A DNA stretch of 64,000 nucleotides from the NCBI RefSeq assembly GCF_002086795.1, contig NZ_MVIM01000001.1, forward strand, positions 124,001-188,000, in the 5' to 3' direction. This document shows positions 7,319-17,136 of the stretch, piece by piece. This DNA is from Mycolicibacterium tusciae. GTDB lineage: Bacteria > Actinomycetota > Actinomycetes > Mycobacteriales > Mycobacteriaceae. The notes beneath the pieces are model-generated. The model did no database searches. It was given only the letters and a program-made list of their open reading frames with translations, and had not been told where the DNA came from. The translations under genes were made by a program, and so were the position numbers. Within the stretch, counting starts at the first letter, position 1; each line of letters starts with the position of its first letter.

Positions 7319-10108
7319 CTACCCCGCATCAACAGCTACGACGCCGCGCCGAACGTCGTTGATCGCGCGTTTCGCGGTCGCCCGCAGCGCTGGGTCGGGC
7401 GCTGCGTTGCGCACCTGATCGAGTAGGTCCAGAACTTGGCGGCACCAGCGTACGAAATCCCCTGCCGACAGCGGGGACCCGGTGCCGCCGGTGTCCGATG
7501 CCGCCAGCGCTCTGGTGAGGTCGCCGGTGGAGGCCCAGCGATAAATGGGGGCGACGAACCCTTCGTCAGGTTCGCGGCTGTGACTGATCCGGTGGCGCTG
7601 TTCGTCGGCGCGCAGTTCGGTCCACAGCCGGCGGGTCTGATTCAGCGCGCGCCGCATCTTGCCGGTCGCGACGTCGGCACCACCCGGTGCGGTCGTCGTG
7701 TCGCCGCGCGACTCGTAGAGCACCGCCGACAGCACTGCCGCCAGCTCCGCGGCGTCCAGGCCCTCCCAGATGCCGCTGCGCAGGGATTCGGCGACCAGCA
7801 GATCGCTCTCGCTGTAGATCCGGGCCAGCAGACGGCCGTCATCGGTGACCTTCGGGTCGGCCGCACCCGCGCCTGCCTCGATGAAGCCCCGTTCGGTCAG
7901 CAGCGACACGATCTTGTCGAACGTGCGCGCCAGTGAATTCGTCGCCGCCGCGACCTTCTGCCGGATCTGTTCGTTGTCCCGCTCGACGCGCAGATACCGC
8001 TCGGCAAGCCGCGCCTTTTCCTCTCGATCGGCCAGTTGATGTGCGGGATGCCGGCGAACCTGTTCACGCAGCGACGCCAATTCGGGGTCGACGTCGCGTT
8101 CGGCGGGCTCACCGCTGCGCTTGCGCTTGCCCGCCGGAGCGTCCAGTCCGGCGGCGGCCGAGCGCAACGCCGAGGCGAGGTCGCGTCGGGCTCGGGGGTT
8201 GCGGTGTTCCACTCGCTTCGGCAGTGACATGGACCCCAGTGGTGCCGATGCCCCTGAGTAGTCCGCGGACGAGATCCGTCCGGCCCAGCGGTGTTCGGTC
8301 AGCACCAGCGGTCGTGGATCTTCGCTGTCGCGGGCGGGTTCCAAAACCACCGCCAGCCCGCCTCGCCTGCCCTGGGTGATGGTGATGATGTCACCGCGGC
8401 GCAGCGACTCGAGTGCGTCGTTGGCAGCTTTGCGCCGTTGCAGCCGTGACGCCCTGGACTGTGCCCGCTCCCGTTCGGAGATCTGCAGCCGCAACCGCAC
8501 ATAGTCCAGAATCGGAATCTCTCGACCCTTGATCGGCTCGCCGCCGGTGAGTTCGGCCGCGATCTCCTCGAGCATCTTCTCGCCACGTTCGATGCCGCGC
8601 ACCAAACCCACGACCGACCGGTCTGCCTGGTACTGCGCAAACGAACTCTCCAGCAGCTTGTGCGCCTGTGCGGGGCCCATCTGGTGCACGAGGTTGATGG
8701 TCATGTTGTACGACGGCGCAAAGGAACTGCGCAGCGGGAAGGTACGGGTGGACGCGAGACCGGCGACCTCGGCGGGATCGACATCGGGAGTCCACAGCAC
8801 GACCGCGTGGCCCTCCACGTCTATGCCCCGGCGTCCGGCGCGGCCGGTCAACTGCGTGTACTCCCCCGGCGTCAACGGCATGTGCTGTTCGCCGTTGAAC
8901 TTCACCAGACGTTCGAGCACCACTGTCCGCGCGGGCATGTTGATGCCCAAAGCCAGTGTCTCCGTTGCGAAGACAGCCTTCACCAGCCCTGCGACGAACA
9001 ACTCCTCCACGGTGTGGCGGAACACCGGCAGCATGCCGGCGTGGTGGGCCGCGAGGCCGCGCAGCAGCCCCTCGCGCCATTCGTGGTAGTCGAGAATGAT
9101 CAGGTCGGCTTCGGGCAGGTCAGCGCACCGGCGGCCGATCACCTCGGCAATGCGGGCGCGTTCTTCGTTCGTCGTGAGCCGCAGCGACGAGCGCAGGCAC
9201 TGCTTGACGGCGGCGTCGCAGCCGGCCCGCGAGAAGATGAACGTGATCGCGGGCAGCAGGTTCTCCCGCTCCAGGGTGCCGATCACGTCGGGCCGACTCG
9301 GACCCCGGTAGATGCTCGGACGCTCCCGATTGCGACCCCGGCCACGGGGCTGCCAATCGGCAAGCCGGTCGGCTTCAAGCCGATGTGAGATATGACGCAA
9401 CAACTCCGGATCGACCAGCAACTCGCGCCCAGGCCGACGCGATGCCTGTTTCGCGCCCGTCGCGCGATAGTCGAACAGGTCGAACACCCGCTTGCCGACC
9501 ATGACGTGCTGCCACAGCGGGACGGGACGATGTTCGTCGACCACCACCGTGGTGTCGCCGCGCACCGTCTGGATCCAGCCGCCGAACTCTTCGGCGTTGC
9601 TCACTGTCGCCGACAGACTCACCAGCAGGACGTCGTCAGGCAGGTGGAGGATCACCTCCTCCCAGACCGCACCGCGCATCCGGTCTGCCAGGAAGTGGAC
9701 CTCGTCCATGACGACGTGAGAAAGGCCTTGTAGCGCAGGAGAATTCGCATACAGCATGTTTCGCAGCACTTCGGTCGTCATGACAACGATGTCCGCGTCA
9801 CCGTTGATCGACTGATCGCCGGTCAGCAGACCGATCTTCTCCGGGCCGTATCGGCGGGCCAGATCGTTGTGCTTCTGGTTGCTCAGCGCCTTGATGGGGG
9901 TGGTGTAGAAGCACTTCCGGCCCGCTGCCAGCGCCAGGTGGACGGCGAACTCCCCCACCACGGTCTTGCCTGCACCCGTCGGCGCGCAGACCAGCACACC
10001 GTGGCCGTTCTCCAGCGCCTCGCATGCGGTCCGCTGGAACGGGTCGAGACTGAACGGCAGCCCTTCGGTGAAGCCCGCCAGCAGGGGCCCGTTAGGTGGC
10101 GTCGTCAT
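7319..10108 (-). CDS. helY: Ski2-like DEVH-box helicase HelY
   Basis: 929 residues. The Walker A motif Ala-Pro-Thr-Gly-Ala-Gly-Lys-Thr is at 42-49 and the DEVH box (Met-Asp-Glu-Val-His-Phe-Leu) at 135-138. Later come Ser-Ala-Thr (motif III) and the [10 protein letters not shown] motif VI of superfamily 2 helicases. The C-terminal region resembles the DSHCT domain of Ski2/Mtr4 RNA helicases. It is predicted to unwind RNA in an ATP-dependent manner, probably in decay or quality control. The ATG at 10108 was chosen because it yields the family start and overlaps tatC by only 17 bp; an ATG at 10165 would overlap much more. Gene order tatA-tatC-helY is the usual mycobacterial one. Confidence 0.93.
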   Translation of the reverse strand: MTTPPNGPLLAGFTEGLPFSLDPFQRTACEALENGHGVLVCAPTGAGKTVVGEFAVHLALAAGRKCFYTTPIKALSNQKHNDLARRYGPEKIGLLTGDQSINGDADIVVMTTEVLRNMLYANSPALQGLSHVVMDEVHFLADRMRGAVWEEVILHLPDDVLLVSLSATVSNAEEFGGWIQTVRGDTTVVVDEHRPVPLWQHVMVGKRVFDLFDYRATGAKQASRRPGRELLVDPELLRHISHRLEADRLADWQPRGRGRNRERPSIYRGPSRPDVIGTLERENLLPAITFIFSRAGCDAAVKQCLRSSLRLTTNEERARIAEVIGRRCADLPEADLIILDYHEWREGLLRGLAAHHAGMLPVFRHTVEELFVAGLVKAVFATETLALGINMPARTVVLERLVKFNGEQHMPLTPGEYTQLTGRAGRRGIDVEGHAVVLWTPDVDPAEVAGLASTRTFPLRSSFAPSYNMTINLVHQMGPAQAHKLLESSFAQYQADRSVVGLVRGIERGEKMLEEIAAELTGGEPIKGREIPILDYVRLRLQISERERAQSRASRLQRRKAANDALESLRRGDIITITQGRRGGLAVVLEPARDSEDPRPLVLTEHRWAGRISSADYSGASAPLGSMSLPKRVEHRNPRARRDLASALRSAAAGLDAPAGKRKRSGEPAERDVDPELASLREQVRRHPAHQLADREEKARLAERYLRVERDNEQIRQKVAAATNSLARTFDKIVSLLTERGFIEAGAGAADPKVTDDGRLLARIYSESDLLVAESLRSGIWEGLDAAELAAVLSAVLYESRGDTTTAPGGADVATGKMRRALNQTRRLWTELRADEQRHRISHSREPDEGFVAPIYRWASTGDLTRALAASDTGGTGSPLSAGDFVRWCRQVLDLLDQVRNAAPDPALRATAKRAINDVRRGVVAVDAG

Positions 10109-11042
10109 CGACCACGAGCCGCGAGGCCGTCGGCACGGCGGCGGGCGCGTCGATCTGCTCGACACCGCCGATCGGCGCCGCCTGTTCGTCGGGAACCTCG
10201 TCGAGGGCCTCTCGACGCGCCTTGCGCCTGTCGTGGATGCGCGCGATCTGGATCGCGAACTCGAGCAGCACCGTCAGGGCCATTGCCAGTGCGAGCATCG
10301 AGAACGGATCCGAGCCGGGCGTGAAGAACGCGGCGAACACGAACAGGCCGAAGATCAGGCCGCGTCGCCACTTCTTGAGCTTCTCGTAGGGCAGGATTCC
10401 GACGAAGTTCAGCATGACGATCAGCAGCGGGAACTCGAAGCTGAAGCCGAACACCAGCAGCAGGTTGATCAGGAATCCGAAGTACTGGTCGCCGGACAGC
10501 GCCGTCACCTGGACGTCGTTGCCGACGGTCAAAAGGAATCCGAGGGCGGTGGACAGCACCACGTAGGCCAGCACCGCTCCCGCGATGAACAGGATGGCGC
10601 CGATGGCGACGAACGCGACGGCGAAGCGCCGTTCCTTCTTGTACAGGCCAGGGGTGATGAACGCCCACAGGTGATACAGCCAGACAGGGCAGGCCATCAC
10701 GATCCCCGCCGTCAGCGATACCTTCAGACGAAGCATGAACTGGTCGAACGGCGCGGTGGCGAGCAGTCGGCAGGCGCCGTCGGGCGCGATGGTCGCGCGG
10801 TCGGAAGCGGGCAGTGCACAGTAGGGTCCCCGCAGCCAGTCGCCCAGGCTGGGCAGCCCGAAGACGCCGTGGGTGTACCAGAGGAAGCCGAGGATCGTCG
10901 TCACCACGATCGCGCAGACGGAGAGCAGCAGGCGCGTCCGCAGTTCGTGGAGATGCTCGACCAGCGACATGGTGCCGTCGGGGTTGACCTGCGAACGGCG
11001 CCGGCGAGGGTCGAGCTTCTTGAAGATTCCGGGGGTCTGCAC
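10092..11042 (-). CDS. tatC: Twin-arginine translocase subunit TatC
   Basis: 316 residues. The conserved N-terminal cytoplasmic motif [13 protein letters not shown] is followed by six predicted membrane helices and a charged C-terminal tail of about 50 residues that mycobacterial TatC proteins carry. TatC is the receptor for twin-arginine signal peptides and assembles with TatA/TatB in the plasma membrane. Further family features are [12 protein letters not shown] and Phe-Glu-Phe-Pro-Leu. It lies 50 bp downstream of tatA with a hairpin between, and its 3' end overlaps helY by 17 bp. Confidence 0.95.
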   Translation of the reverse strand: MQTPGIFKKLDPRRRRSQVNPDGTMSLVEHLHELRTRLLLSVCAIVVTTILGFLWYTHGVFGLPSLGDWLRGPYCALPASDRATIAPDGACRLLATAPFDQFMLRLKVSLTAGIVMACPVWLYHLWAFITPGLYKKERRFAVAFVAIGAILFIAGAVLAYVVLSTALGFLLTVGNDVQVTALSGDQYFGFLINLLLVFGFSFEFPLLIVMLNFVGILPYEKLKKWRRGLIFGLFVFAAFFTPGSDPFSMLALAMALTVLLEFAIQIARIHDRRKARREALDEVPDEQAAPIGGVEQIDAPAAVPTASRLVVDDDAT

Positions 11043-11055
11043 GGCGATGCCTATG

Positions 11056-11074
11056 ACGCGGCGTTACGCCGCGT
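11056..11074 (-). other. Intercistronic hairpin between tatA and tatC
   Basis: ACGCGGCG-TTA-CGCCGCGT is a perfect 8-bp stem with a 3-base loop in the 50-bp tatA-tatC gap. No run of T follows in the leftward direction, so it is more likely an mRNA-stabilising or attenuating structure than a full intrinsic terminator. Confidence 0.55.
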
Positions 11075-11092
11075 GCGGTTGGTCTGCGTCGG

Positions 11093-11380
11093 TCAGGCCG
11101 GTCGCTGGTCCGGCGGCGCGGTCTCCGGGGCCGGGGCGGCGGCCGAATCGGCGCGTTCCGAGGCGATCGGGGTTGGCGACGGGGCCGGCCGGCCGGCCTC
11201 CGATGACGGAGTGTCCGGCTTGGAGTCGGACTGCATCTCCTTGATCTCGGACTTGAAGATCCGCATCGACTTGCCGAGCGATCGCGCCGCGTCCGGGAGC
11301 TTCTTGGCACCGAAGAGCAGGACGAAGACTGCGATGACGATTACCCAATGCCAGGGTTGTAGACCGCCCAATTTGGTCAC
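11093..11380 (-). CDS. tatA: Twin-arginine translocase subunit TatA
   Basis: 95 residues. A single N-terminal membrane helix (about 10-27, [13 protein letters not shown]) is followed by the hinge Phe-Gly-Ala-Lys-Lys-Leu-Pro. An amphipathic helix ([10 protein letters not shown]) and an acidic/proline-rich tail complete it. TatA oligomers form the conducting element of the Tat system for folded proteins. The gene is 21 bp downstream of pafC in the same direction, so it may be part of a paf-tat transcript. The N-terminal [10 protein letters not shown] is as expected for actinobacterial TatA. Confidence 0.95.
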   Translation of the reverse strand: MTKLGGLQPWHWVIVIAVFVLLFGAKKLPDAARSLGKSMRIFKSEIKEMQSDSKPDTPSSEAGRPAPSPTPIASERADSAAAPAPETAPPDQRPA

Positions 11381-11401
11381 CTCCAGACGACGGGGACGAG
11401 T

Positions 11402-12370
11402 CTACCCGGCGACGCCGTAGGCGCTGAGTGCCGCGGCGGCGGATTCCCGAACCCGGTCGGCCAGCGACTGGGGTTCCAGGACCCGTACCGCCGAACCGAA
11501 GCCGAGCACAAACCGGGTCATCCAGTCCTCGGAGGCATAGGTCATCGCCGCCTCCCAGGCGCCGTCGGGCAGCTCACGGATCTCCCGCAGCGGGTAGTAG
11601 TCGAACATCCACGATGCCGAACGATCGATGAGCAGCGTGGCCGAGGGCAACGACGGGTCTGCGTCGAACAGCGACGTGTCGGGTCCGGCCTGCACGGCCG
11701 GTGGGGGCGGCGCGGAGGGCTCGTCGAGGACATGCGCGTCGACGATGCGGTCGAAGCGGAACAATCGAACGCCCTCAGCCGACCGACACCACGCCTCCAG
11801 ATAGCTGTGATCGGCGACCAGCACGACGCGAATCGGGTCGACGACGCGGCTCGAAAGCATGTCGTGCGATGCCGAGTAGTACTCGATGGCCAGGGCTCGC
11901 CCATCGCGCGCGGCTGCCCGTACCGCGGCGGCGGCCTCACTTTCGATCGGCGCGGGTTCGTCGACCGCCGCCGCCGTCGTGCCCTCACCATGTCCGACCA
12001 CGCCCGCGGCCGATTCGATCTTCGCGATGGCGCTGCGGGCAGCCTCCGGATCGACCATGCCCGGCACTTCGGCCAGCGCACGCAATGCCACCAGCACCCC
12101 CGTCGCCTCGGGCGATGTCAGCCGCAACGGGTGGTCGATGCCCGCGCTGAACGTGACTTCGATTGTGTCACCGGAGAATTCGAAATCAATGAGGTCTCCG
12201 GGACCGTAACCGGGTAGCCCGCACATCCATAGCTGGTTCAGATCGTCACGCAATTGCTTGACGCTCACGCCGAGATCGGATGCCGCTTCGGTGTAGGTGA
12301 TCCTCGGGTTGGCCTGGAAGTACGGGACCATGTTCAGCAGCCGCACCAGCCGCGTCGATATCGCGGTCAT
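11402..12370 (-). CDS. pafC: WYL-domain transcriptional regulator PafC
   Basis: 322 residues: a winged helix-turn-helix (about 1-70; Tyr-Thr-Glu-Ala-Ala-Ser-Asp-Leu-Gly-Val-Ser) followed by a WYL domain and its C-terminal extension. PafC acts with PafB as a heterodimeric activator of the LexA/RecA-independent DNA-damage response in mycobacteria; ligand sensing by the WYL domain is established for the family. The ATG at 12370 overlaps the pafB stop by 4 bp (ATGA), fixing the start and suggesting stoichiometric synthesis of the two subunits. The longer upstream frame is read-through within pafB. Confidence 0.93.
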   Translation of the reverse strand: MTAISTRLVRLLNMVPYFQANPRITYTEAASDLGVSVKQLRDDLNQLWMCGLPGYGPGDLIDFEFSGDTIEVTFSAGIDHPLRLTSPEATGVLVALRALAEVPGMVDPEAARSAIAKIESAAGVVGHGEGTTAAAVDEPAPIESEAAAAVRAAARDGRALAIEYYSASHDMLSSRVVDPIRVVLVADHSYLEAWCRSAEGVRLFRFDRIVDAHVLDEPSAPPPPAVQAGPDTSLFDADPSLPSATLLIDRSASWMFDYYPLREIRELPDGAWEAAMTYASEDWMTRFVLGFGSAVRVLEPQSLADRVRESAAAALSAYGVAG

Positions 12371-13371
12371 GCCCGCACCTCGTTCGTCTGACGTGCCTGT
12401 GCGCGCAGCCGATCCACCACATCGGCGCGCAGCGCCTCGGGTTCCAGCGCGACGGCGTCGGGACCGTAACTCGCGACCTCTCGTGCCAGCCTGTCGATCA
12501 TGCCGATGTCCAGCTCGATCTCCTCGCCGGCCCGGCCGTTCAAAGTGCGGGGACCGATGACTGTCGCTCTGCGCCGCAGCGCGGTCGCGCGGCCGTCGGC
12601 GACCCACACCCTCGCCTTTCCGCTGCTCGGGAACTCGCCAACCGCACGCTCGACGATCTGGCGTAGATCGGTCCCCTCGGGCCGTTGCACCGCCCCCGGC
12701 GCGCCGATCGTCGTCACCTCGGCTCCGATGCGGGACAGCCGGAATGTGCGGGTGTCGTCACGGTCGCGATCGTGCCCGACCAGGTACCAGCGTCCCCTGT
12801 TGGTGATCACGCCCCACGGTTCGACGGTCCGCGTCACGTAGGGCTCGCCGCGCGACGGCCGGTGCGGAAACTGAACTGTCTGTCGAGAATCTATGGCGGA
12901 CAACAGAATTCCCAGCACTTCCTCCGAACCTCGCATGCTCGGCAGCGCCGCGGTCGACGTGATCGCCACGTCGGTGTGCGGCGCATCAACGTCGACCCCC
13001 GCGGCCCTCAACTTGAGCAGTGCGCCCTGGGTGGCGGTGATGAGCTCGGGAGACTCCCACAGCTGCGTCGCCACGGCGACGGCCGCGGCTTCGTCCGCGG
13101 TCAGCTCGACCGCGGGCAGCGCGTAGGCCTCGCGGTTGATGCGATATCCCTCGGTCGGATCGAACTGCGAGACACGACCCGTCTCGAGCGGGATGCCCAG
13201 GTCACGCAGCTCGTTCTTGTCCCGTTCGAACATGCGGGAGAACGCCTCGTCACTGGCGCTGTCGGAGTAGCCGGACACCGTTTCGCGGATTCGCTCGGCG
13301 GTGATGAAGGTGCGCGTCGACAGCAAGGCGATGACGAGGTTCATCAACCGTTCGACTTTGGAAATCGCCAC
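12367..13371 (-). CDS. pafB: WYL-domain transcriptional regulator PafB
   Basis: 334 residues from GTG 13371, beginning Met-Ala-Ile-Ser-Lys-Val-Glu-Arg-Leu-Met-Asn-Leu. The N-terminal winged HTH is followed by a WYL domain with Val-Glu-Pro-Trp-Gly-Val-Ile-Thr-Asn-Arg-Gly-Arg-Trp-Tyr-Leu-Val-Gly-His-Asp. It partners PafC in the DNA-damage activator. In M. tuberculosis pafA, pafB and pafC form one operon; here a rightward methyltransferase gene separates pafA from pafB, so pafBC must have its own promoter. A TAAGCT hexamer 7 nt before the GTG supports that. The N-terminal extension open to 13416 was rejected because it lacks family residues and crosses that promoter. Confidence 0.92.
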   Translation of the reverse strand: MAISKVERLMNLVIALLSTRTFITAERIRETVSGYSDSASDEAFSRMFERDKNELRDLGIPLETGRVSQFDPTEGYRINREAYALPAVELTADEAAAVAVATQLWESPELITATQGALLKLRAAGVDVDAPHTDVAITSTAALPSMRGSEEVLGILLSAIDSRQTVQFPHRPSRGEPYVTRTVEPWGVITNRGRWYLVGHDRDRDDTRTFRLSRIGAEVTTIGAPGAVQRPEGTDLRQIVERAVGEFPSSGKARVWVADGRATALRRRATVIGPRTLNGRAGEEIELDIGMIDRLAREVASYGPDAVALEPEALRADVVDRLRAQARQTNEVRA

Positions 13372-13378
13372 TCCTATG

Positions 13379-13388
13379 AGCTTAGGGT
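13379..13388. promoter_or_regulatory. Overlapping divergent -10 elements for pafBC and the methyltransferase gene
   Basis: Minus-strand TAAGCT (13384-13379) lies 7 nt before the pafB GTG, and plus-strand TAGGGT (13383-13388) lies 5 nt before the methyltransferase GTG at 13394. The two hexamers share bases, so the promoters may compete. Both would give leaderless transcripts; the 5-nt spacing is slightly short. Confidence 0.35.
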
Positions 13389-13393
13389 GAGTT

Positions 13394-13984
13394 GTGAGCA
13401 GTCGTTGGCAGGACACCGACGTACCCCGTGGCGACGCCTACGACGAGCGGTGGCGTCAGCTGGCCGCCGCAGGTCAGAGTGTCCACGGCGAAGCCGATCT
13501 GATCGAGTCGCTGCTCGGCGAGACGGGTGGAAGTCGCGTCCTCGACGCGGGATGCGGGACCGGCCGGGTGGCGATCGAGCTGGCGGCTCGTGGATTCTCG
13601 GTGACCGGCATGGACCTCGACGAGCGCATGCTCTCCGCGGCCCGCGCCAAGGCACCTGAACTGCGGTGGATCCTGGCCGATCTGAGCGAGGCGAGCGCGC
13701 ATCTGGACTCGGAGTTCGACGTCGTCGCGCTGGCGGGCAACGTGATGATCTTCGTCGCCCGCGGAACCGAGGCGACGGTAATCTCCCAGCTCGCATCGCA
13801 ACTGGCGCCCGGCGGATTGTTCGTCGCGGGATTCCAGCTCACCGCGGGCCGGCTGACGCTCGACCACTACGACACGGCCTGCGCCGCGGCGGGGCTGGAG
13901 TTGGTCGATCGCTGGGCGACCTGGGATCGCGACGCGTTCCACGGCGGGGACTACGCGGTGTCGGTGCACCGCCGCCTCACATAG
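13394..13984 (+). CDS. Class I SAM-dependent methyltransferase inserted between pafA and pafB
   Basis: 196 residues with motif I [12 protein letters not shown], motif II Val-Thr-Gly-Met-Asp-Leu-Asp and an Ala-Gly-Asn-Val-Met-Ile-Phe segment at the motif IV position. This is the methyltransferase-25/11 type of fold. The N-terminus [13 protein letters not shown] is shared by a group of small actinobacterial methyltransferases of unknown substrate. It runs opposite to its neighbours: its start faces pafB across 22 bp and its end overlaps pafA by 8 bp. M. tuberculosis lacks a gene here (recalled). Function unknown; a small-molecule substrate is likely. Confidence 0.85.
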   Translation: MSSRWQDTDVPRGDAYDERWRQLAAAGQSVHGEADLIESLLGETGGSRVLDAGCGTGRVAIELAARGFSVTGMDLDERMLSAARAKAPELRWILADLSEASAHLDSEFDVVALAGNVMIFVARGTEATVISQLASQLAPGGLFVAGFQLTAGRLTLDHYDTACAAAGLELVDRWATWDRDAFHGGDYAVSVHRRLT

Positions 13985-15335
13985 AGGCGATCAACCGCTT
14001 GACGCGTTCGTCGACCGAACGGAACGGGTCCTTGCACAGCACGGTGCGCTGCGCCTGATCGTTCAGCTTGAGGTGGACCCAGTCGACGGTGAAATCGCGA
14101 CCCGCCTCCTGCGCGGCGTAGATGAACTCGCCGCGCAGCTTGGCCCTGGTGGTCTGGGGCGGGGTGTTCACCGCGGCCTCGATTTCCTCGTCCGTGGTGA
14201 TCCGCGCGGCCAGCCCCTTGCGCTGGAGCAGGTCGAACACGCCCCTGCCCCGCTTGATGTCGTGGTAGGCGAGGTCCAGCTGACTGATCTTCGGGTCGGA
14301 CAGCTCCATGTTGTAGCGGTCCTGGTAGCGCTGGAACAGCTTGCGCTTGATGACCCAGTCGATCTCGGTGTCGACCTTGGCGAAGTCCTGGCTTTCGACC
14401 GCATCCAGCTGCCGACCCCACAGGTCGACCACCTGCTGGATCTGAGTGTTGGGCTCGCGGCTCTGCAGATACTCGACGGCGCGGGCGTAGTACTCGCGCT
14501 GGATGTCGAGCGCGCTGGCCTGCCTGCCACCCGCCAGCCGGACGGGCCGTCGGCCGGTGAGGTCGTGGCTGACCTCACGGATCGCCCGGATGGGGTTGTC
14601 CAGCGAGAAGTCGCGGAATGCGACGCCGGCCTCGATCATCTCGAGCACCAGCGACGCCGTACCCACCTTGAGCATGGTGGACGACTCGCACATGTTGGAG
14701 TCGCCGACGATGACGTGCAGTCTCCGGTATTTCTCGGCGTCGGCGTGTGGTTCGTCGCGAGTGTTGATGATCGGCCGGGACCGCGTCGTCGCCGAGGAGA
14801 CGCCTTCCCAGATGTGCTCGGCACGCTGGGACAGGCAGAAGGTCGCCGCCTTCGGCGTCTGCAGCACCTTGCCCGCGCCGCAGATCAGCTGGCGGGTAAC
14901 CAGGAACGGCAACAACACGTCGGAGATGCGGGAGAACTCGCCGGCACGCACGATCAGGTAGTTCTCGTGGCAGCCGTACGAGTTGCCCGCCGAGTCGGTG
15001 TTGTTCTTGAACAGGTAGATGTCGCCACCGATGCCCTCGTCGGCAAGTCGCTGCTCGGCGTCGATCAGCAGGTCTTCCAGCACGCGCTCACCGGCGCGGT
15101 CATGGGTGACCAGTTGTACGAGGCTGTCGCATTCGGCGGTGGCGTACTCAGGATGGGAGCCCACATCGAGATAGAGCCGGGCGCCGTTGCGCAGAAATAC
15201 GTTGGAGCTGCGGCCCCACGACACCACGCGCCGGAAAAGGTACCGGGCGACCTCGTCGGGGCTGAGCCGACGATGGCCGTGGAACGTGCAGGTGACACCG
15301 AACTCGGTCTCGATGCCCATGATTCGTCGCTGCAC
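13977..15335 (-). CDS. pafA: Pup-protein ligase PafA
   Basis: 452 residues from GTG 15335, the same length as M. tuberculosis PafA as recalled. It belongs to the carboxylate-amine ligase family related to glutamine synthetase. The N-terminal Gly-Ile-Glu-Thr-Glu-Phe-Gly-Val carries the catalytic glutamate. [16 protein letters not shown] and Lys-Asn-Asn-Thr-Asp-Ser are nucleotide/metal-binding stretches. With ATP it phosphorylates the C-terminal glutamate of Pup and joins it to substrate lysines, marking proteins for the proteasome. The start Val-Gln-Arg-Arg-Ile-Met-Gly was chosen over the Met at 15320 because the extra residues are conserved. It ends 8 bp inside the methyltransferase gene. Confidence 0.96.
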   Translation of the reverse strand: MQRRIMGIETEFGVTCTFHGHRRLSPDEVARYLFRRVVSWGRSSNVFLRNGARLYLDVGSHPEYATAECDSLVQLVTHDRAGERVLEDLLIDAEQRLADEGIGGDIYLFKNNTDSAGNSYGCHENYLIVRAGEFSRISDVLLPFLVTRQLICGAGKVLQTPKAATFCLSQRAEHIWEGVSSATTRSRPIINTRDEPHADAEKYRRLHVIVGDSNMCESSTMLKVGTASLVLEMIEAGVAFRDFSLDNPIRAIREVSHDLTGRRPVRLAGGRQASALDIQREYYARAVEYLQSREPNTQIQQVVDLWGRQLDAVESQDFAKVDTEIDWVIKRKLFQRYQDRYNMELSDPKISQLDLAYHDIKRGRGVFDLLQRKGLAARITTDEEIEAAVNTPPQTTRAKLRGEFIYAAQEAGRDFTVDWVHLKLNDQAQRTVLCKDPFRSVDERVKRLIASM

Positions 15336-15486
15336 CTGTTCGAGACTACTGGTTGCTGGTCGGACGCGGAGGGCTGCCGCGCCGAACAAAGCTGTTGACG
15401 GTGTCGTTGGTTTGGCAGGGGCGCCTGGGTCGGCACCCCTGTGGATAACTCGGGCGCCGTTGGGGTCCGATCTGTCAGCATGAGGC

Positions 15487-17088
15487 ATGGGGGGCCGAAC
15501 GCGTCCGACTGTGTCCGATGCGCAAGCGTGGCAACCGAACTCGTTGCGTGAGGCCGCAGCCAGCTGGCAGGCCGCGGTGACCGATGTGCACGCCGGTGTC
15601 GACGGCATGATCCAGGGGGTCATCGGCACGCAGCAGGTGTGGACGGGCTCAGCGGCCGAGGCCGCCCGTGATGAAGCCCTCACGGTGGGGCGGGCCTCCG
15701 ATGCGCTGGCCCGGGCGATGGTGCTCGCGGCGATCGCGGCCCATGACGCTGCTGAGCAGATCGCGATCGCCCGCTCCGCAGTACTGGATCTGGTGGGGAT
15801 CGCCGAGGCCGGGGGCTTCGCGGTCTCCGACGACGGCACGGTATCCGTCCGCGATGCGCCGTCGTCGTTGCTGATCGCACTGTCGGGCGGGCACGCTGGG
15901 GTGGCCGACGACCTGCTCCTCGTCCGGGCTCAAGAGCTGACCCGGCGGCTGGTCGACGCGCTGGACCGGCTCGGAGCCGCGGACGCCGACGCCGCCCGCG
16001 ACATCGAGGAGGCGCTCGCCACCCCGGTTTCGGTGCCCGCCGCGACAATGCCCGCCGGGGCGGCGCCCGGCGACGTGGTAGCCGGCTGGCCCGTGATGGC
16101 TCAGGATCGGATCGCTGCCCAGATCGCGGCCATGACACCCGAACAGCGGAGCAAGCTCGTCGCCGAGTTCCCGCGCCAGGTCGGCAACACCGACGGTGTG
16201 CCCTGGGAGATGCGTATCGCGGCGAATCGCACCAACATCGCCCAGGCGATCCTCGACGAACCCGATCCGCAGCGCGCCGCCTTCTACCGCACGCTGCTCG
16301 GTGAGGCCGACGATCCGGCAGGCGGCGGGCGTCGGGTCGACCGGCAGATCGTGGCGTTCGACCCGGCGAGAGCCTCGCTCGTCGAGCTCAACGGCGATCT
16401 GACGTCGGCCCGCAGCGTCGCGGTGCTGGTTCCAGGCATGAACACGACGATCGAGGGATCGGCCGCCAACACGGCGACGGCACGCCGCTTTGTCGCGGCC
16501 GGCGGTGGCGATGTGGCGGTCCTGACGTACCTGGGTGGACCGTTTCCCCGAGGCAACCTCGTTTCGGGTGTCGTCGAGGCCGCCAGCCCGCGGTACGCGC
16601 TGGACATGGCACCTCGGCTGGTGGCGTTCAGCGAGGACGTCGACCGCACCGTCGACACCGAGGCGGTGGGCCGGGCGCCCGTGCCGGTCACCTATATCGG
16701 CCACTCCTACGGCGGTTCGATCCTGGGCACCGCCGAAGCGCTGGGCCTGACCGCCGACCAGACGATGTACGTCGCGGCCGCGGGCGCAGGTGTCGGAGTT
16801 CAGGATCCGAGTGAATGGCACAACCGCAATCCCGACGTGGTGCGCTACTCGATGACAGCGCCAGGTGACTTCATCCAGGTCGTGCAGGGCCTGCCGCGTG
16901 GTCCGCACGGCGCCGACCCGGATGAGATGCCGGGCGTAATCCGTTTGGCGACAGGCTATTACGACGACGGCCGACTCATGGCCGGATTCGACGCACATTC
17001 CGATGTGTTGAATTCGCCTTCAGACTCCTGGCGCAACATCCTGGCGGTGATCACCGGCGACCGTGAGCGAATCCAGATGACCGGTTAA
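15487..17088 (+). CDS. DUF1023 alpha/beta hydrolase with WXG100-like N-terminal region
   Basis: 533 residues. The first ~130 residues are helical, with Trp-Gln-Ala-Ala-Val-Thr and [11 protein letters not shown], similar to WXG100/EspA-type substrate helices. The C-terminal half has the DUF1023 hydrolase pattern: Val-Leu-Val-Pro-Gly-Met-Asn-Thr-Thr, the nucleophile elbow Gly-His-Ser-Tyr-Gly-Gly with Ser407, and a late His in Gly-Phe-Asp-Ala-His-Ser-Asp-Val. DUF1023 hydrolases are widespread in actinobacteria, often as tandem or toxin-like proteins; the substrate is unknown. No classical signal peptide is seen. It is rightward, divergent from pafA, with a 151-bp gap. Confidence 0.85.
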   Translation: MGGRTRPTVSDAQAWQPNSLREAAASWQAAVTDVHAGVDGMIQGVIGTQQVWTGSAAEAARDEALTVGRASDALARAMVLAAIAAHDAAEQIAIARSAVLDLVGIAEAGGFAVSDDGTVSVRDAPSSLLIALSGGHAGVADDLLLVRAQELTRRLVDALDRLGAADADAARDIEEALATPVSVPAATMPAGAAPGDVVAGWPVMAQDRIAAQIAAMTPEQRSKLVAEFPRQVGNTDGVPWEMRIAANRTNIAQAILDEPDPQRAAFYRTLLGEADDPAGGGRRVDRQIVAFDPARASLVELNGDLTSARSVAVLVPGMNTTIEGSAANTATARRFVAAGGGDVAVLTYLGGPFPRGNLVSGVVEAASPRYALDMAPRLVAFSEDVDRTVDTEAVGRAPVPVTYIGHSYGGSILGTAEALGLTADQTMYVAAAGAGVGVQDPSEWHNRNPDVVRYSMTAPGDFIQVVQGLPRGPHGADPDEMPGVIRLATGYYDDGRLMAGFDAHSDVLNSPSDSWRNILAVITGDRERIQMTG

Positions 17089-17136
17089 CGGTGGCAAAAC
17101 CAGCCATTACCGTCGAACGACGGCCAGAATGGGCCG

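Noticed and set aside
9966..11420. 484-codon plus-strand frame antisense to helY/tatC/tatA
   Set aside because: Composition is Arg/Glu/His/Gln-rich without domains, and the opposite strand encodes clear Tat proteins.
14073..15398. 441-codon plus-strand frame antisense to pafA
   Set aside because: A codon-structure shadow of the highly conserved pafA gene; no start signal or domain.
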